Assembly: GCF_002858925.1 (NCBI RefSeq)
Contig: NZ_PJRS01000010.1
Location: forward strand, 1 to 64,000
Length of the DNA: 64,000 bases
From: Caulobacter zeae
GTDB lineage: Bacteria > Pseudomonadota > Alphaproteobacteria > Caulobacterales > Caulobacteraceae
Direction of reading: 5' to 3'
In this document: positions 49,348 to 56,292 of the stretch, one piece after another
Position numbering within the stretch: position 1 is the stretch's first letter
How the letters are laid out: each line of letters begins with the position of its first letter
Notes under the pieces: model-generated
Databases searched by the model: none
The model's input: only the letters and a program-made list of their open reading frames with translations
Told to the model about the DNA's origin: nothing
Program-made: the position numbers and the translations under genes

Positions 49348-49995
49348 TTATGCGCCGATTGTGCGCTCGGCTGGCGGAGCGCCTTCCCCTGCCTGTTGAT
49401 CAACCGCTTCCTCATTGGCCGCCTCGGCCAATAGTCTTTCCGCTTCAAGTCGCGCTTCTTCATCCGCCTCGCGGCGCGTTTCGTTCACCGCCCGGATGGT
49501 GTCTATCGGGAGATACATCTCCAGGCTGCCCGGCTTAAACCGCTGGAAATCGAACCGCTCGTAGTAGGCCGCAGCTTCCTCATCGACCGCGTCCAGGGTC
49601 AGCGCCCATATGCCCACACGGTTCGCAACCTCTTCAGCCTGCCGGAAGATGTCGAACATCAGTTCTGTGCCAAGCCCCTGGCGACAGTAGGTTGTGTGGA
49701 CGCCGATCATGCCGAGGTAAACGGCCGGAATTTTGTTGAATTGGTTAAAGTCGACAGCCGCTTCTAGGCCGACGTCTTCGTGCTCAACGGACGTGGCTGT
49801 CAGGTAGTAGTATCCAACGACCGTCCTACTGCCTTCCTCGCAGGCCACGAAGGCGCGCAATGCATTCCTCCGCTGCGCGCGGCAGATGTTGCCGCGGAGG
49901 AAGTTCTGAATACGGCGATACGAGCAGCGGAAACGGCTGCGCTCGTGAAGGTCGTTAAGGGCCTCGATCCGGACGCGTGCTAGATCGAGCGGCAA
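49348..49995 (-). CDS. GNAT toxin-like acetyltransferase (TacT/AtaT type)
   Basis: In TacT/AtaT toxins this domain acetylates aminoacyl-tRNA. The 215-residue protein shows the family motifs: GMIGVHTTYCRQGLGTELM (acetyl-CoA loop R-Q-G-L-G), LDAVDEEAAAYYERFDFQRF (with the late Tyr) and LEMYLPIDTIRAV, close to TacT's VDALDEEAAAFYxRFGF and LPMxTI. The C-terminal 45 residues are a charged Glu/Ala-rich tail, longer than in known TacT proteins. It overlaps the small antitoxin gene by 16 nt and is the outermost gene of the prophage, a typical stabilising position. Confidence 0.75.
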   Translation of the reverse strand: MPLDLARVRIEALNDLHERSRFRCSYRRIQNFLRGNICRAQRRNALRAFVACEEGSRTVVGYYYLTATSVEHEDVGLEAAVDFNQFNKIPAVYLGMIGVHTTYCRQGLGTELMFDIFRQAEEVANRVGIWALTLDAVDEEAAAYYERFDFQRFKPGSLEMYLPIDTIRAVNETRREADEEARLEAERLLAEAANEEAVDQQAGEGAPPAERTIGA

Positions 49996-50150
49996 GCGGC
50001 CTTCCGCGCGCGGCTCGCTTCAAGGAGGCGCTGGAGCGACTGCGACGGCTTCGGGGCGTTCTGGCACGTCGTGACGAAACGAGCGAACTCCGACTTGTCG
50101 AGTTTCTGAACGGACGGGTAACGACCTCCGTCCTTCAACTGCGCAGCCAT
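49980..50150 (-). CDS. Minimal TacA/DUF1778-like antitoxin lacking a DNA-binding domain
   Basis: This 56-residue protein has a middle segment (LDKSEFARFVTTCQNAPKPSQSLQRLL, about residues 17-43) that matches the toxin-binding C-terminus of DUF1778 antitoxins: an L-x5-F-x-x-[FA] helix, then P-x-P-x3-L-x-x-L. The usual N-terminal ribbon-helix-helix is missing. GGAGAGAAAA precedes the ATG at 50150; the frame is open 40 codons further, but that part has no domain. It overlaps the toxin start. How the pair would self-repress without the RHH is an open question. Confidence 0.6.
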   Translation of the reverse strand: MAAQLKDGGRYPSVQKLDKSEFARFVTTCQNAPKPSQSLQRLLEASRARKAACRSI

Positions 50151-50241
50151 TTTTCTCTCCGTGGCCTCGGCGAAGGCCTCATGGTGAGCTACTTGGCAAT
50201 GGCTCACCTGTCGGGGTCGACATGTTAACAGGTTAGAACTT

Positions 50242-50262
50242 TTGTCAACCGTCTGTTGACAA
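50242..50262. promoter_or_regulatory. Inverted repeat in the toxin-antitoxin promoter
   Basis: TTGTCAAC (50242-50249) and GTTGACAA (50255-50262) form a perfect 8-bp dyad with a 5-nt centre. Read on the minus strand it contains a -35-like TTGACA followed by an AT-rich segment, so a protein bound here would block the antitoxin/toxin promoter. It lies between integrase and antitoxin genes. Confidence 0.55.
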
Positions 50263-50307
50263 CTCAACATCTCACGACCGGTATTAACGCGGGCTGAAGC
50301 TCATCGT

Positions 50308-51522
50308 TCAGCAGATAAGCCCCTCGCTCCGCCTGGCCAAGGCCGCGTCCGCCTCGTCGTCGGTCCAGAGGTGGCCATACAAGTCCATCGTCATCGCGAG
50401 GCTCGAATGCCCAGCTAGCTCCTGCACACGTTTGGGGCTAAGCCCCTGGGCGATCCAAAGGCTGACGGCCACATGCCGCAGCGCGTGCGGGCCAAACGCC
50501 GGCACGGGCCGGTTCTTGCCCTTGGAATCGGGGATCATCTCGACAAGCCCGGCGCGCCGCATCAGCGGCAGCCAGCATTCGCGCCAGAAGGCTTGATAGC
50601 TCCACAGCGGTCCGTCGGCGCTTGGGAACAGCCGACCGGCGTGGCGCTCCCTCCCCTTGCCGCCGTCCAGCGTGAACGCCTGGGCCGGGCCGCGACGCAG
50701 GCGCCAGGAGCGGACGGCCATCGCCGCGGCGGGGCCGATCGGAACCTTACGGCGGCTCTTCTTCGACTTCGGCGAACCAAGGGTCAGGTACTTGCCGCAC
50801 AGGCGCTCGGTGATGGCCACCTCGCCACCATCCTTGGTGATCGCCGCCTTGTCGTCGGCCAGGCCCAGCAGCTCGGAAATGCGCGGCCCTGCGAACATGA
50901 GCAGGCGCACGACGGCCGTGTCCCGCACCGCGTTGTCGCCCCGCCCCGCCGCCTTTAGCACGGCCGCCAGGGTTTCCTTGGCGGGGATCTCGATGACGTC
51001 CTCGTCGTCAACGCGCTCGACAACCTCAATCTTGGTGGCGCGGGCCGGGTTCACGCCAAGCCAGCCCTTCCGAATGGCGAAGTCGAACCAGGTGACCAGG
51101 TAGCGCCGCTGGCGGCGGGTGAGGTCGAGCGACCCGGAGGTCTCGAAAATGGCGTCGAGGTAGTTCTGCGCCTTGGGCGTGGTCAGGTCGCACATGCGCG
51201 TCGCCGAGAACTCGGGCGCTGAGGTCAGGTGCTTGTCGATCGCGGTGTCGTAGCCGTCCCGGGTCGCGGCCTCCTTGGCCCCCTTCTTCACCAGCTTGTC
51301 GAAGTGGGCGTAGTGCTCGCGGGCCACGGCCAGCACGGTCATGGTCGAGGAGCCCACGACGCCGGCGCGATCGACTTCCTTCAGCCAGGCCTCGGCATCG
51401 CCCTTGCGCGCGAAGACCTTCGAAATCCGCTTGCCGCTCGCGTCCTTGGTGGCGGCTCGCCACTTCGTCGCGCGCGTGCCGTCCTTCCGCGGGGGGCCCT
51501 GGAATTTCTGGATGTTGGCCAT
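50308..51522 (-). CDS. Tyrosine recombinase (phage integrase)
   Basis: This 404-residue integrase has an N-terminal arm-binding and SAM-like core-binding part (residues about 50-170). In the catalytic domain the residues are visible: Arg214 (in RISELLGL), His346-x2-Arg349 (in HALRHVAVS), His372 (in AGHSSLAM) and the nucleophile Tyr382 (in DLYGHL). It acts on the tRNA-Leu attachment site at 49255. The small excisionase-like gene lies directly upstream. Confidence 0.95.
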   Translation of the reverse strand: MANIQKFQGPPRKDGTRATKWRAATKDASGKRISKVFARKGDAEAWLKEVDRAGVVGSSTMTVLAVAREHYAHFDKLVKKGAKEAATRDGYDTAIDKHLTSAPEFSATRMCDLTTPKAQNYLDAIFETSGSLDLTRRQRRYLVTWFDFAIRKGWLGVNPARATKIEVVERVDDEDVIEIPAKETLAAVLKAAGRGDNAVRDTAVVRLLMFAGPRISELLGLADDKAAITKDGGEVAITERLCGKYLTLGSPKSKKSRRKVPIGPAAAMAVRSWRLRRGPAQAFTLDGGKGRERHAGRLFPSADGPLWSYQAFWRECWLPLMRRAGLVEMIPDSKGKNRPVPAFGPHALRHVAVSLWIAQGLSPKRVQELAGHSSLAMTMDLYGHLWTDDEADAALARRSEGLIC

Positions 51523-51554
51523 GAAGGATTAGAACGGCAGCAGTACGCCCAGCG

Positions 51555-51773
51555 TCAAGCCGCGCGGTCGCCCCCGAGGGTATCTTCCGACTTCAGCCAT
51601 TCGGTCAGCTCGGATCGAAAGGCATAGTAGCCGATACCTTCGCGCTTGCGGATCGGCCCCAGGCCGCGTTCTCGCACATGATAGACGCGGCGCTCGCCGG
51701 CCTTTCCGGCCCACCCCAGGAAGTCGGCGATGGCGCGCACGCCCTCGAGCTTGTCCTCGGATAGCCCCTCCAC
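51555..51773 (-). CDS. Small excisionase/MerR-like DNA-binding protein
   Basis: This 72-residue protein starts at a GTG (51773). It has a helix-turn-helix-like order (LEGVRAIADFLGW, then RRVYHVRERGLGPIRKREGIGYYAFRSELTEWL), resembling the winged-helix AlpA/Xis group that binds next to an integrase. Its place 32 nt upstream of the integrase, on the same strand, supports an excisionase or regulator role. Confidence 0.65.
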   Translation of the reverse strand: MEGLSEDKLEGVRAIADFLGWAGKAGERRVYHVRERGLGPIRKREGIGYYAFRSELTEWLKSEDTLGGDRAA

Positions 51774-51774
51774 G

Positions 51775-52071
51775 TTACGCGGCCCGCGCGGCTTCGGCGT
51801 AAACCCGCGCCTTGAAGGCGCTTCGGCCGGCCAGCTGCAGTATGTTCAGGAGATCACCGCCCGAGCACGCGACCGCGCTGTCCCGGTATCCGGCGGCCAA
51901 CTCGGTCTGCTCATCCGCCAGCTCGGCCAGGCGCTGTCTGGGTAGCGTGCGGATATCGGCCTGCACCTCGAGCAGGAACTCAGCTTCGCGTTCCAGGCGC
52001 TCTCGGCTGTTCGGGCGGGCACCGCGGGCGATCCAGTCCTGGACGCGGTCTTGGCTAGCTTGGTCGGGCAT
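51775..52071 (-). CDS. Phage protein of unknown function
   Basis: This 98-residue helical protein (RERLEREAEFLLEVQADIRTLPRQRLAELADEQTELAAGYRD) has no membrane helix and is rich in Ala, Glu and Arg. It ends 2 nt before the excisionase-like gene and likely shares its transcript. No family is recognised. It is a typical early accessory gene of a temperate phage. Confidence 0.55.
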   Translation of the reverse strand: MPDQASQDRVQDWIARGARPNSRERLEREAEFLLEVQADIRTLPRQRLAELADEQTELAAGYRDSAVACSGGDLLNILQLAGRSAFKARVYAEAARAA

Positions 52072-52083
52072 AACGAATCCTTC

Positions 52084-52353
52084 TCAGACGGGTTCGGTGG
52101 GGAGGTCGATGTCTCGAAGAATGGCGTAGGTGTCGGGGGTTACCTCGTTGTTCCAGACATCCAGCGGCGCGCTGGCCGAGCACACCTGGCAGAAGGCTCC
52201 GTCGACCTCTTCGAGCTCTTCGGTACCGTCAGGGTCCAGTACCGTCGCGCCGTCTCGGATGATTGGTCGGAGGGCGCCGCGGTCGACGATGTGTAGATGA
52301 TCCCGCTCACTGCAGAACGGGCAGTGGCGCTTAATGCGGGGGTCGCGAGACAT
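52084..52353 (-). CDS. Zinc-ribbon protein, restriction-alleviation Lar-like
   Basis: This 89-residue protein has a four-cysteine ribbon: CPFC at about residues 11-14 and CQVC near residue 57. After the second pair comes SAPLDVWNN, the W-N signature of Lar-type proteins (C-P-F-C ... C-x2-C-G-A ... A-x2-x-W-N-x-R). Lar of the Rac prophage reduces restriction of incoming DNA. The function is inferred from the motif only. Confidence 0.6.
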   Translation of the reverse strand: MSRDPRIKRHCPFCSERDHLHIVDRGALRPIIRDGATVLDPDGTEELEEVDGAFCQVCSASAPLDVWNNEVTPDTYAILRDIDLPTEPV

Positions 52354-52424
52354 TGGCCGCCTCTTGGGCTTTAGGTTCAACGGAAGCGCAGAGCGGCCGC
52401 CGGCACTGGCCGGCGGCCATGTCG

Positions 52425-53450
52425 CTATTCGGCGGCCTGGAGGGCGATGGACGCGTAAGATCCAGCGCTGAAATCGGGGGTGATAATCTTCGGCGCGCGC
52501 CCGTTCGCGAGGTGCAGGGCCGATCGGTAGATGCCGAGAATTGCCCGCTCGTCGGTGGGGCCCGCGAGGTCAACCGCGCTAGCGATGTGAGGGTCGGCGG
52601 GGTCCATGGGGTGGCCTTCGAGGCCACCAATCTTGTGGGTGGTAACTTGGCACAGGTAGCCGAAGGCCTGCACTTGGCGAGCGATCGCCGCGGCGTCCGG
52701 CGCCTGGACCTGTGTGAGCTCATACAGGGCGTTGGAATGGGCGCAGTTCGTGGCGTCCCATTTCGACTTGAGGCGCTCGTACTCGGGGTCGCCGTCGCCG
52801 ACATCGGGGTTGGCGTCCTCGAACGCGTACTGCGCATGCGCGGCCGAGACAAAGGCTTGCTCCGCATCATCGACCGCGCCGGCCGCCGCGACCCAGGCGC
52901 GGCTGACAGCGTCGCTCAGGAAAAGCGCGCTAAGGTCGCGAGCGATCACGTCCAGACCGGACTGGTCGAACTCGGGGGTTAGGTGGAGCAACATCGCTTT
53001 GTCGGCGATATCGAGCACCGTTGCGGGCCGGTAGGCCTCGACCTGATCGAGGAGATCGTCGAACCGCTCTTCGTGCTCGTCGTGGAGCTCCTTGCCAGCG
53101 GTGACATCGAGGTCGCCGGTGACGACGTCGTCGGTGAACAGGCAGGAGCCTTCATAAAGGCCCCAGGCCCTCATGAAGTCACCGCGCAGCTTCGCCCATT
53201 CCGGAGTGATCTCGGCACCCGCGCGCATACCCTGGTAGCGGAGGATCGCGCACATGGCTCCGTGGATTTCAACCGCGGCCATCACCCCATCAGAGAGCGA
53301 TCCGCTGGCGGCGTGGATTGCCGCCACCAGTCCGTCGTAGGTCGCCCGGCGATCTTCGTAGGTGATGATCGGGAGCAGGCTTTCCGCTTTGGCCCTCAGG
53401 GCCGCTTTGGGTGTGGCTTCGATCTGGGTGTTGGTCGATTGGGCGAGCAT
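52425..53450 (-). CDS. Phage protein of unknown function next to the immunity region
   Basis: This 341-residue, largely helical protein contains the segments YEDRRATYDGLVAAIHAASGSLSDGVMAAVEIHGAM and RYQGMRAGAEITPEWAKLRGDFMRAWGLYEG. There is no signal peptide and no catalytic motif that I recognise. The start is the ATG at 53450 with GGAGG 8 nt upstream; an ATG at 53465 has none. Its promoter region carries two operator-like sites matching those near cro (53487-53532), so the repressor probably controls it. Confidence 0.55.
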   Translation of the reverse strand: MLAQSTNTQIEATPKAALRAKAESLLPIITYEDRRATYDGLVAAIHAASGSLSDGVMAAVEIHGAMCAILRYQGMRAGAEITPEWAKLRGDFMRAWGLYEGSCLFTDDVVTGDLDVTAGKELHDEHEERFDDLLDQVEAYRPATVLDIADKAMLLHLTPEFDQSGLDVIARDLSALFLSDAVSRAWVAAAGAVDDAEQAFVSAAHAQYAFEDANPDVGDGDPEYERLKSKWDATNCAHSNALYELTQVQAPDAAAIARQVQAFGYLCQVTTHKIGGLEGHPMDPADPHIASAVDLAGPTDERAILGIYRSALHLANGRAPKIITPDFSAGSYASIALQAAE

Positions 53451-53486
53451 GGTCGTGTCCTCCATAGGAATATGGAGGACGATAGT

Positions 53487-53532
53487 TCGGGAATTTTCCC
53501 GAGTAAAGCGCTTAGCTCGGGAATTTTCGCGG
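53487..53532. promoter_or_regulatory. Repressor operators left of the cI-like gene
   Basis: TCGGGAATTTTCCCGA (53487-53502) and TCGGGAATTTTCGCGG (53517-53532) share the half-site TCGGGAA. The second overlaps the end of the repressor gene. They lie upstream of the minus-strand gene at 53450. Confidence 0.7.
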
Positions 53533-54486
53533 AGGTGCCTGAGGGGTTAGCCCGAATCCCCCTTGAGGGTCGATGGGCACCAGCGCCCTAAGGACCTTGC
53601 CCATCAAGCGCGGCCGCGATTTCCGCTGTTGCAGCAAACTCTCAAAGGCCGCTTCATTATCCTGAAGCGTTGAGGCGTCCAGTCTGCCTGCAAGGTGTCG
53701 AAACTCTTCCAAAAGATCGCGAAAAACGTCCAAATCTAAAGGCTTTGGATCCGGGTTATTTTCGTCTAAAAATATATCATCGCTTATTCCCCAGTATTCA
53801 TGATCCGTCGAGGCATACTCGTAGAACCACAGCCCTAAGTCGGGATATCTATTCTTTACTACTCTAACCGAGCGCTCTACCAGATAGTATGCAGCGGAAG
53901 GGCCTATCAGGTGCTTCTCTATTATCACCACATCCCCATCAGCAACGGTGCTCCGATCCGCCTCTGTGAGCTCAGCCACCTGTAAAAGAGATCCGGCAGG
54001 AGCGATCAAGTCAGCTCCAGTGTCGCGCACAACCTCGAACCACTGAGCGCGCTTGTCGAAGCTGGGGGGAGAGGAGGCGACCTCAAAACCTAGATCCCTC
54101 TCAATTTCTCCGCGACGCCTAAACGCCGAGGTCATGAGCTCAAAGCGTATCGGCAGAAGTACGGCGCCCGGCCGTTGTTGGTGGCTATCCGCGTCGGACC
54201 TTGCTAGCGGCGATGGGATTTCATCCACCCCAAGCGCAAAGTTGTGAAGTGCGCCGACCGCAAATTCGGGCTCAGGGAGCCCGAGGAGGAAGTTGACGCT
54301 ACATTCCAAAGCCTCGGCGAGCTTAGCGAGGCGCTCAGCGCTGGGGCTTTTCACTTTGCCGCGCAGAATGTCGCGAACAAAACTCTCGCCCAAGCCCGCC
54401 TTCTTCGCCGCACTATAGGGGTTGAGCCGCATCGCACTCATGCGATCCCGGATGCGTTCGGCTTGTATAGATGGCTCAGGCGGCAT
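53512..54486 (-). CDS. Phage repressor, Xre-type HTH with S24-like C-terminus
   Basis: This 324-residue protein has an N-terminal Cro/CI helix-turn-helix (RIRDRMSAMRLNPYSAAKKAGLGESFVRDILRGKVKSPSAERLAKLAEAL, about residues 10-59). A C-terminal part (DLIAPAGSLLQVAELTEADRSTVADGDVVIIEKH) resembles the S24-type repressor/LexA fold, but I cannot see a certain Ser/Lys dyad. It is divergent from a Cro-like gene, with near-palindromic operators on both sides. It would be the prophage lysogeny repressor. Its AT content in the middle is higher than its neighbours'. Confidence 0.8.
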   Translation of the reverse strand: MPPEPSIQAERIRDRMSAMRLNPYSAAKKAGLGESFVRDILRGKVKSPSAERLAKLAEALECSVNFLLGLPEPEFAVGALHNFALGVDEIPSPLARSDADSHQQRPGAVLLPIRFELMTSAFRRRGEIERDLGFEVASSPPSFDKRAQWFEVVRDTGADLIAPAGSLLQVAELTEADRSTVADGDVVIIEKHLIGPSAAYYLVERSVRVVKNRYPDLGLWFYEYASTDHEYWGISDDIFLDENNPDPKPLDLDVFRDLLEEFRHLAGRLDASTLQDNEAAFESLLQQRKSRPRLMGKVLRALVPIDPQGGFGLTPQAPPRKFPS

Positions 54487-54528
54487 TGGCGCTCCCTTCG
54501 GGGTCGAACCTATTCGGGACCCTCCCCG

Positions 54529-54561
54529 TTGACAATTTGGGAAACTTCCCGACAATTCGGG
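54529..54561 (+). promoter_or_regulatory. Operator/promoter of the cro-like gene
   Basis: TTGACA (54529-54534) is a -35 match. TTGGGAAACTTCCCGA (54537-54552) is an operator of the same T-[CT]-GGGAA-N2-TTCCCGA type as at 53487. A third half-site ATTCGGG lies at 54555-54561. The operator sits between -35 and the presumed -10 (near 54552-54557), so binding would block the promoter. The cro-like ATG follows within 4 nt, which suggests a leaderless mRNA. Confidence 0.65.
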
Positions 54562-54563
54562 CT

Positions 54564-54797
54564 ATGACCCAACTTCAGCCCTGCCTGATTTCCTTTCTCA
54601 GGCGCTGCGATCAGACCGCAGCCGCCCTCGGGCTTAGCCGATCGACAATCTCGACAAAGCTATTCAACGATGGAAAGCGCCTCGGACAGATCGCAGATGG
54701 CAGCAGCGATATTGGAGTCCGACGACTTGCGTTGGCGGAAGCCACCCTAGACGCCTTGGTTCTGTCGTCGGTCCGGCCTAGCGGCAGGGCCGCTTGA
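54564..54797 (+). CDS. Cro-like small HTH protein
   Basis: This 77-residue protein has a Xre-like helix-turn-helix (ISFLRRCDQTAAALGLSRSTISTKLFNDGKRLGQIADG, about residues 9-46). It is divergent from the repressor and has no ribosome-binding site; the ATG directly follows the promoter elements, suggesting leaderless translation. It is the likely counterpart of lambda Cro. Confidence 0.7.
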   Translation: MTQLQPCLISFLRRCDQTAAALGLSRSTISTKLFNDGKRLGQIADGSSDIGVRRLALAEATLDALVLSSVRPSGRAA

Positions 54798-54807
54798 TGT
54801 TGGAGCC

Positions 54808-55146
54808 TCACTTCCGCGCATTCTCGTTAGCGGGCGCCTCACAGCTATCGTCGGTATTCGCACTACCGCGGCCGCCGATTAATAGGTCCCGCGCCGCCAG
54901 CGCGGCCGCCTCGTCGAGCCAGGCGCGTGGTCCTTCCGCGCCGTCGGTGGCGATCTTGTCCAGCAGGTCTTCGATCAGCCAGGCGACCTCTGCCTGGAGC
55001 GGTATCCGCTCGGCGTCGTCTGCCGCGTCGGCCTCGGCTTCGAACAAGAGCGTTAGCACGATCCGAACCGCATCCATTTCCACCAAGAGGCGGGTCATGA
55101 CCTGCTCGATGCGCTCCAGGCGCTCGCCGTGGGTTTCACGCCCCAC
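54808..55146 (-). CDS. Phage protein of unknown function
   Basis: This 112-residue acidic helical protein (ERLERIEQVMTRLLVEMDAVRIVLTLLFEAEADAADD) has an Ala/Glu-rich middle. It overlaps the next upstream minus-strand gene by 11 nt, giving a small cluster of unknown genes on the strand opposite cro. No domain is recognised. Confidence 0.5.
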   Translation of the reverse strand: MGRETHGERLERIEQVMTRLLVEMDAVRIVLTLLFEAEADAADDAERIPLQAEVAWLIEDLLDKIATDGAEGPRAWLDEAAALAARDLLIGGRGSANTDDSCEAPANENARK

Positions 55147-55354
55147 AGCGGACAGCCAAGTAAGCGTTCAATCGCTCGATCGCCTTGCGGCTCTGCGAGT
55201 CCGCGATGGCGCGCCACATCGCACGGTCGGGCGGGTTCAGCGCCGCGGACCGTCGGCAGGCGCCGGCGACGATCGCGTGCTCGATGGCCAAAGCCAAGTC
55301 AGGGTGGATCGCCGAACCATCGCGGACTTGGGGCAACTCCGGGGGCTGCATCAC
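55136..55354 (-). CDS. Small phage protein of unknown function
   Basis: This 72-residue helical protein (HPDLALAIEHAIVAGACRRSAALNPPDRAMWRAIADSQSRKAIERLNAYLAV) has one Cys pair. It overlaps the downstream gene. The opposite-strand frame here is less protein-like, so the minus strand is chosen, with moderate certainty. Confidence 0.45.
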   Translation of the reverse strand: MMQPPELPQVRDGSAIHPDLALAIEHAIVAGACRRSAALNPPDRAMWRAIADSQSRKAIERLNAYLAVRCGA

Positions 55355-55375
55355 AGCAGCCCCCGATGCCGGCGG

Positions 55376-55597
55376 CTATTCGATGCGCCCCGCCTGTCGG
55401 GCCTTGTTCTTGATCGTCGCGACAAGATCGCCGTACGCAACGTCAGTCTCGACGTCGAAGCGGGGAGAACCGGCTCCGACCCGGAAGATCTCCTCCATCC
55501 CTCCTGGGAAGCGGTACTCAATCCAGAACAGAACTCCGCGAAGGAGTTGTTCGAGGGCTTTTTCCTGCGGGGTGCGCAGGCGCAGTTCGTCGGCCAT
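55376..55597 (-). CDS. Small phage protein of unknown function
   Basis: This 73-residue protein has an amphipathic start (ADELRLRTPQEKALEQLLRGVLFWIEYRFPGGMEEIF) and a basic end. It is the first of three short minus-strand genes in this stretch. The longer overlapping minus frame (55351-55806) is rejected as low-complexity. No family is recognised. Confidence 0.45.
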   Translation of the reverse strand: MADELRLRTPQEKALEQLLRGVLFWIEYRFPGGMEEIFRVGAGSPRFDVETDVAYGDLVATIKNKARQAGRIE

Positions 55598-55681
55598 GGC
55601 CGTGTTCCTTCTTCAATGGCGGCTCGATTTTCTCGCCATGAAGAAGTCTGCAACGCGCCCGGAGACGGGGGGCTTAGGTCG

Positions 55682-55697
55682 TGTTCCATGTGGAGCA
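55682..55697. promoter_or_regulatory. parS-like site
   Basis: TGTTCCATGTGGAGCA differs at two of 16 positions from the Caulobacter-type ParB site TGTTCCACGTGGAACA. It lies 60 nt before a phage gene. It may be chance, a binding site for host ParB, or a phage-borne relative. Confidence 0.3.
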
Positions 55698-55758
55698 CTG
55701 TCGCTCGGCTGAGGAGGGCCGTCGCCCCGAACGGGAGCTTGGCTTTCGGGGCGACCGC

Positions 55759-56292
55759 ATGACCGGCTTCCGTCCGACAAAGCCGCGCCGGCATGGCTCG
55801 TTGCATGCAGCGCTCTCAATCGCGATCGATCAGGTCGGCGGCCTGGAAGACGCGGCCGACATCATTCAGCGCTCGACGAACTGGCTCTACACCGCCGCCG
55901 ATCCCGACGTGGAGCGTCGCAAGAAGGCCACGCTCTCGTTCGAGGAGGCGCGGGCCCTTAGCCGCGCCGGCGCAACGGCTCTGGCCGAGGACCTGTCTCT
56001 GCAAGCCGGCGGTGTGTTCCTTCCGCCCGCGCCAGATACCGCGCCCGCCGCGATCCAGGCAGCGCTCGCGAGCTATGCCAAGGAATCTGGCGAAGCTCTG
56101 GCGATGGTCATCCAGCGTGCGGCCGACGGTGACTTCGATCGCCTCGACGCTGAGGCCGCGATGAAAGAGATCGACGAAGCCCTGAAGGCCCTGATGGGTG
56201 TCCGCGCTCTGGCCGTCGCGGCGATCGAGGCCGATGCGGCGCCGGTCGCCCGGGCGGCGAGCCGGGCCTTTGCCGCCAGCGTGCGCGCGTGA
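55759..56292 (+). CDS. Phage protein of unknown function upstream of DnaB
   Basis: This 177-residue helical protein has the segments SIAIDQVGGLEDAADIIQRSTNWLYTAADPDVERRKKATLSFEEARALSRAGATALAEDLSLQAGG. The first reads as a helix-turn-helix-like unit, so it may bind DNA. It overlaps the DnaB gene by 4 nt and belongs to the plus-strand replication operon. No family is recognised. Confidence 0.55.
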   Translation: MTGFRPTKPRRHGSLHAALSIAIDQVGGLEDAADIIQRSTNWLYTAADPDVERRKKATLSFEEARALSRAGATALAEDLSLQAGGVFLPPAPDTAPAAIQAALASYAKESGEALAMVIQRAADGDFDRLDAEAAMKEIDEALKALMGVRALAVAAIEADAAPVARAASRAFAASVRA

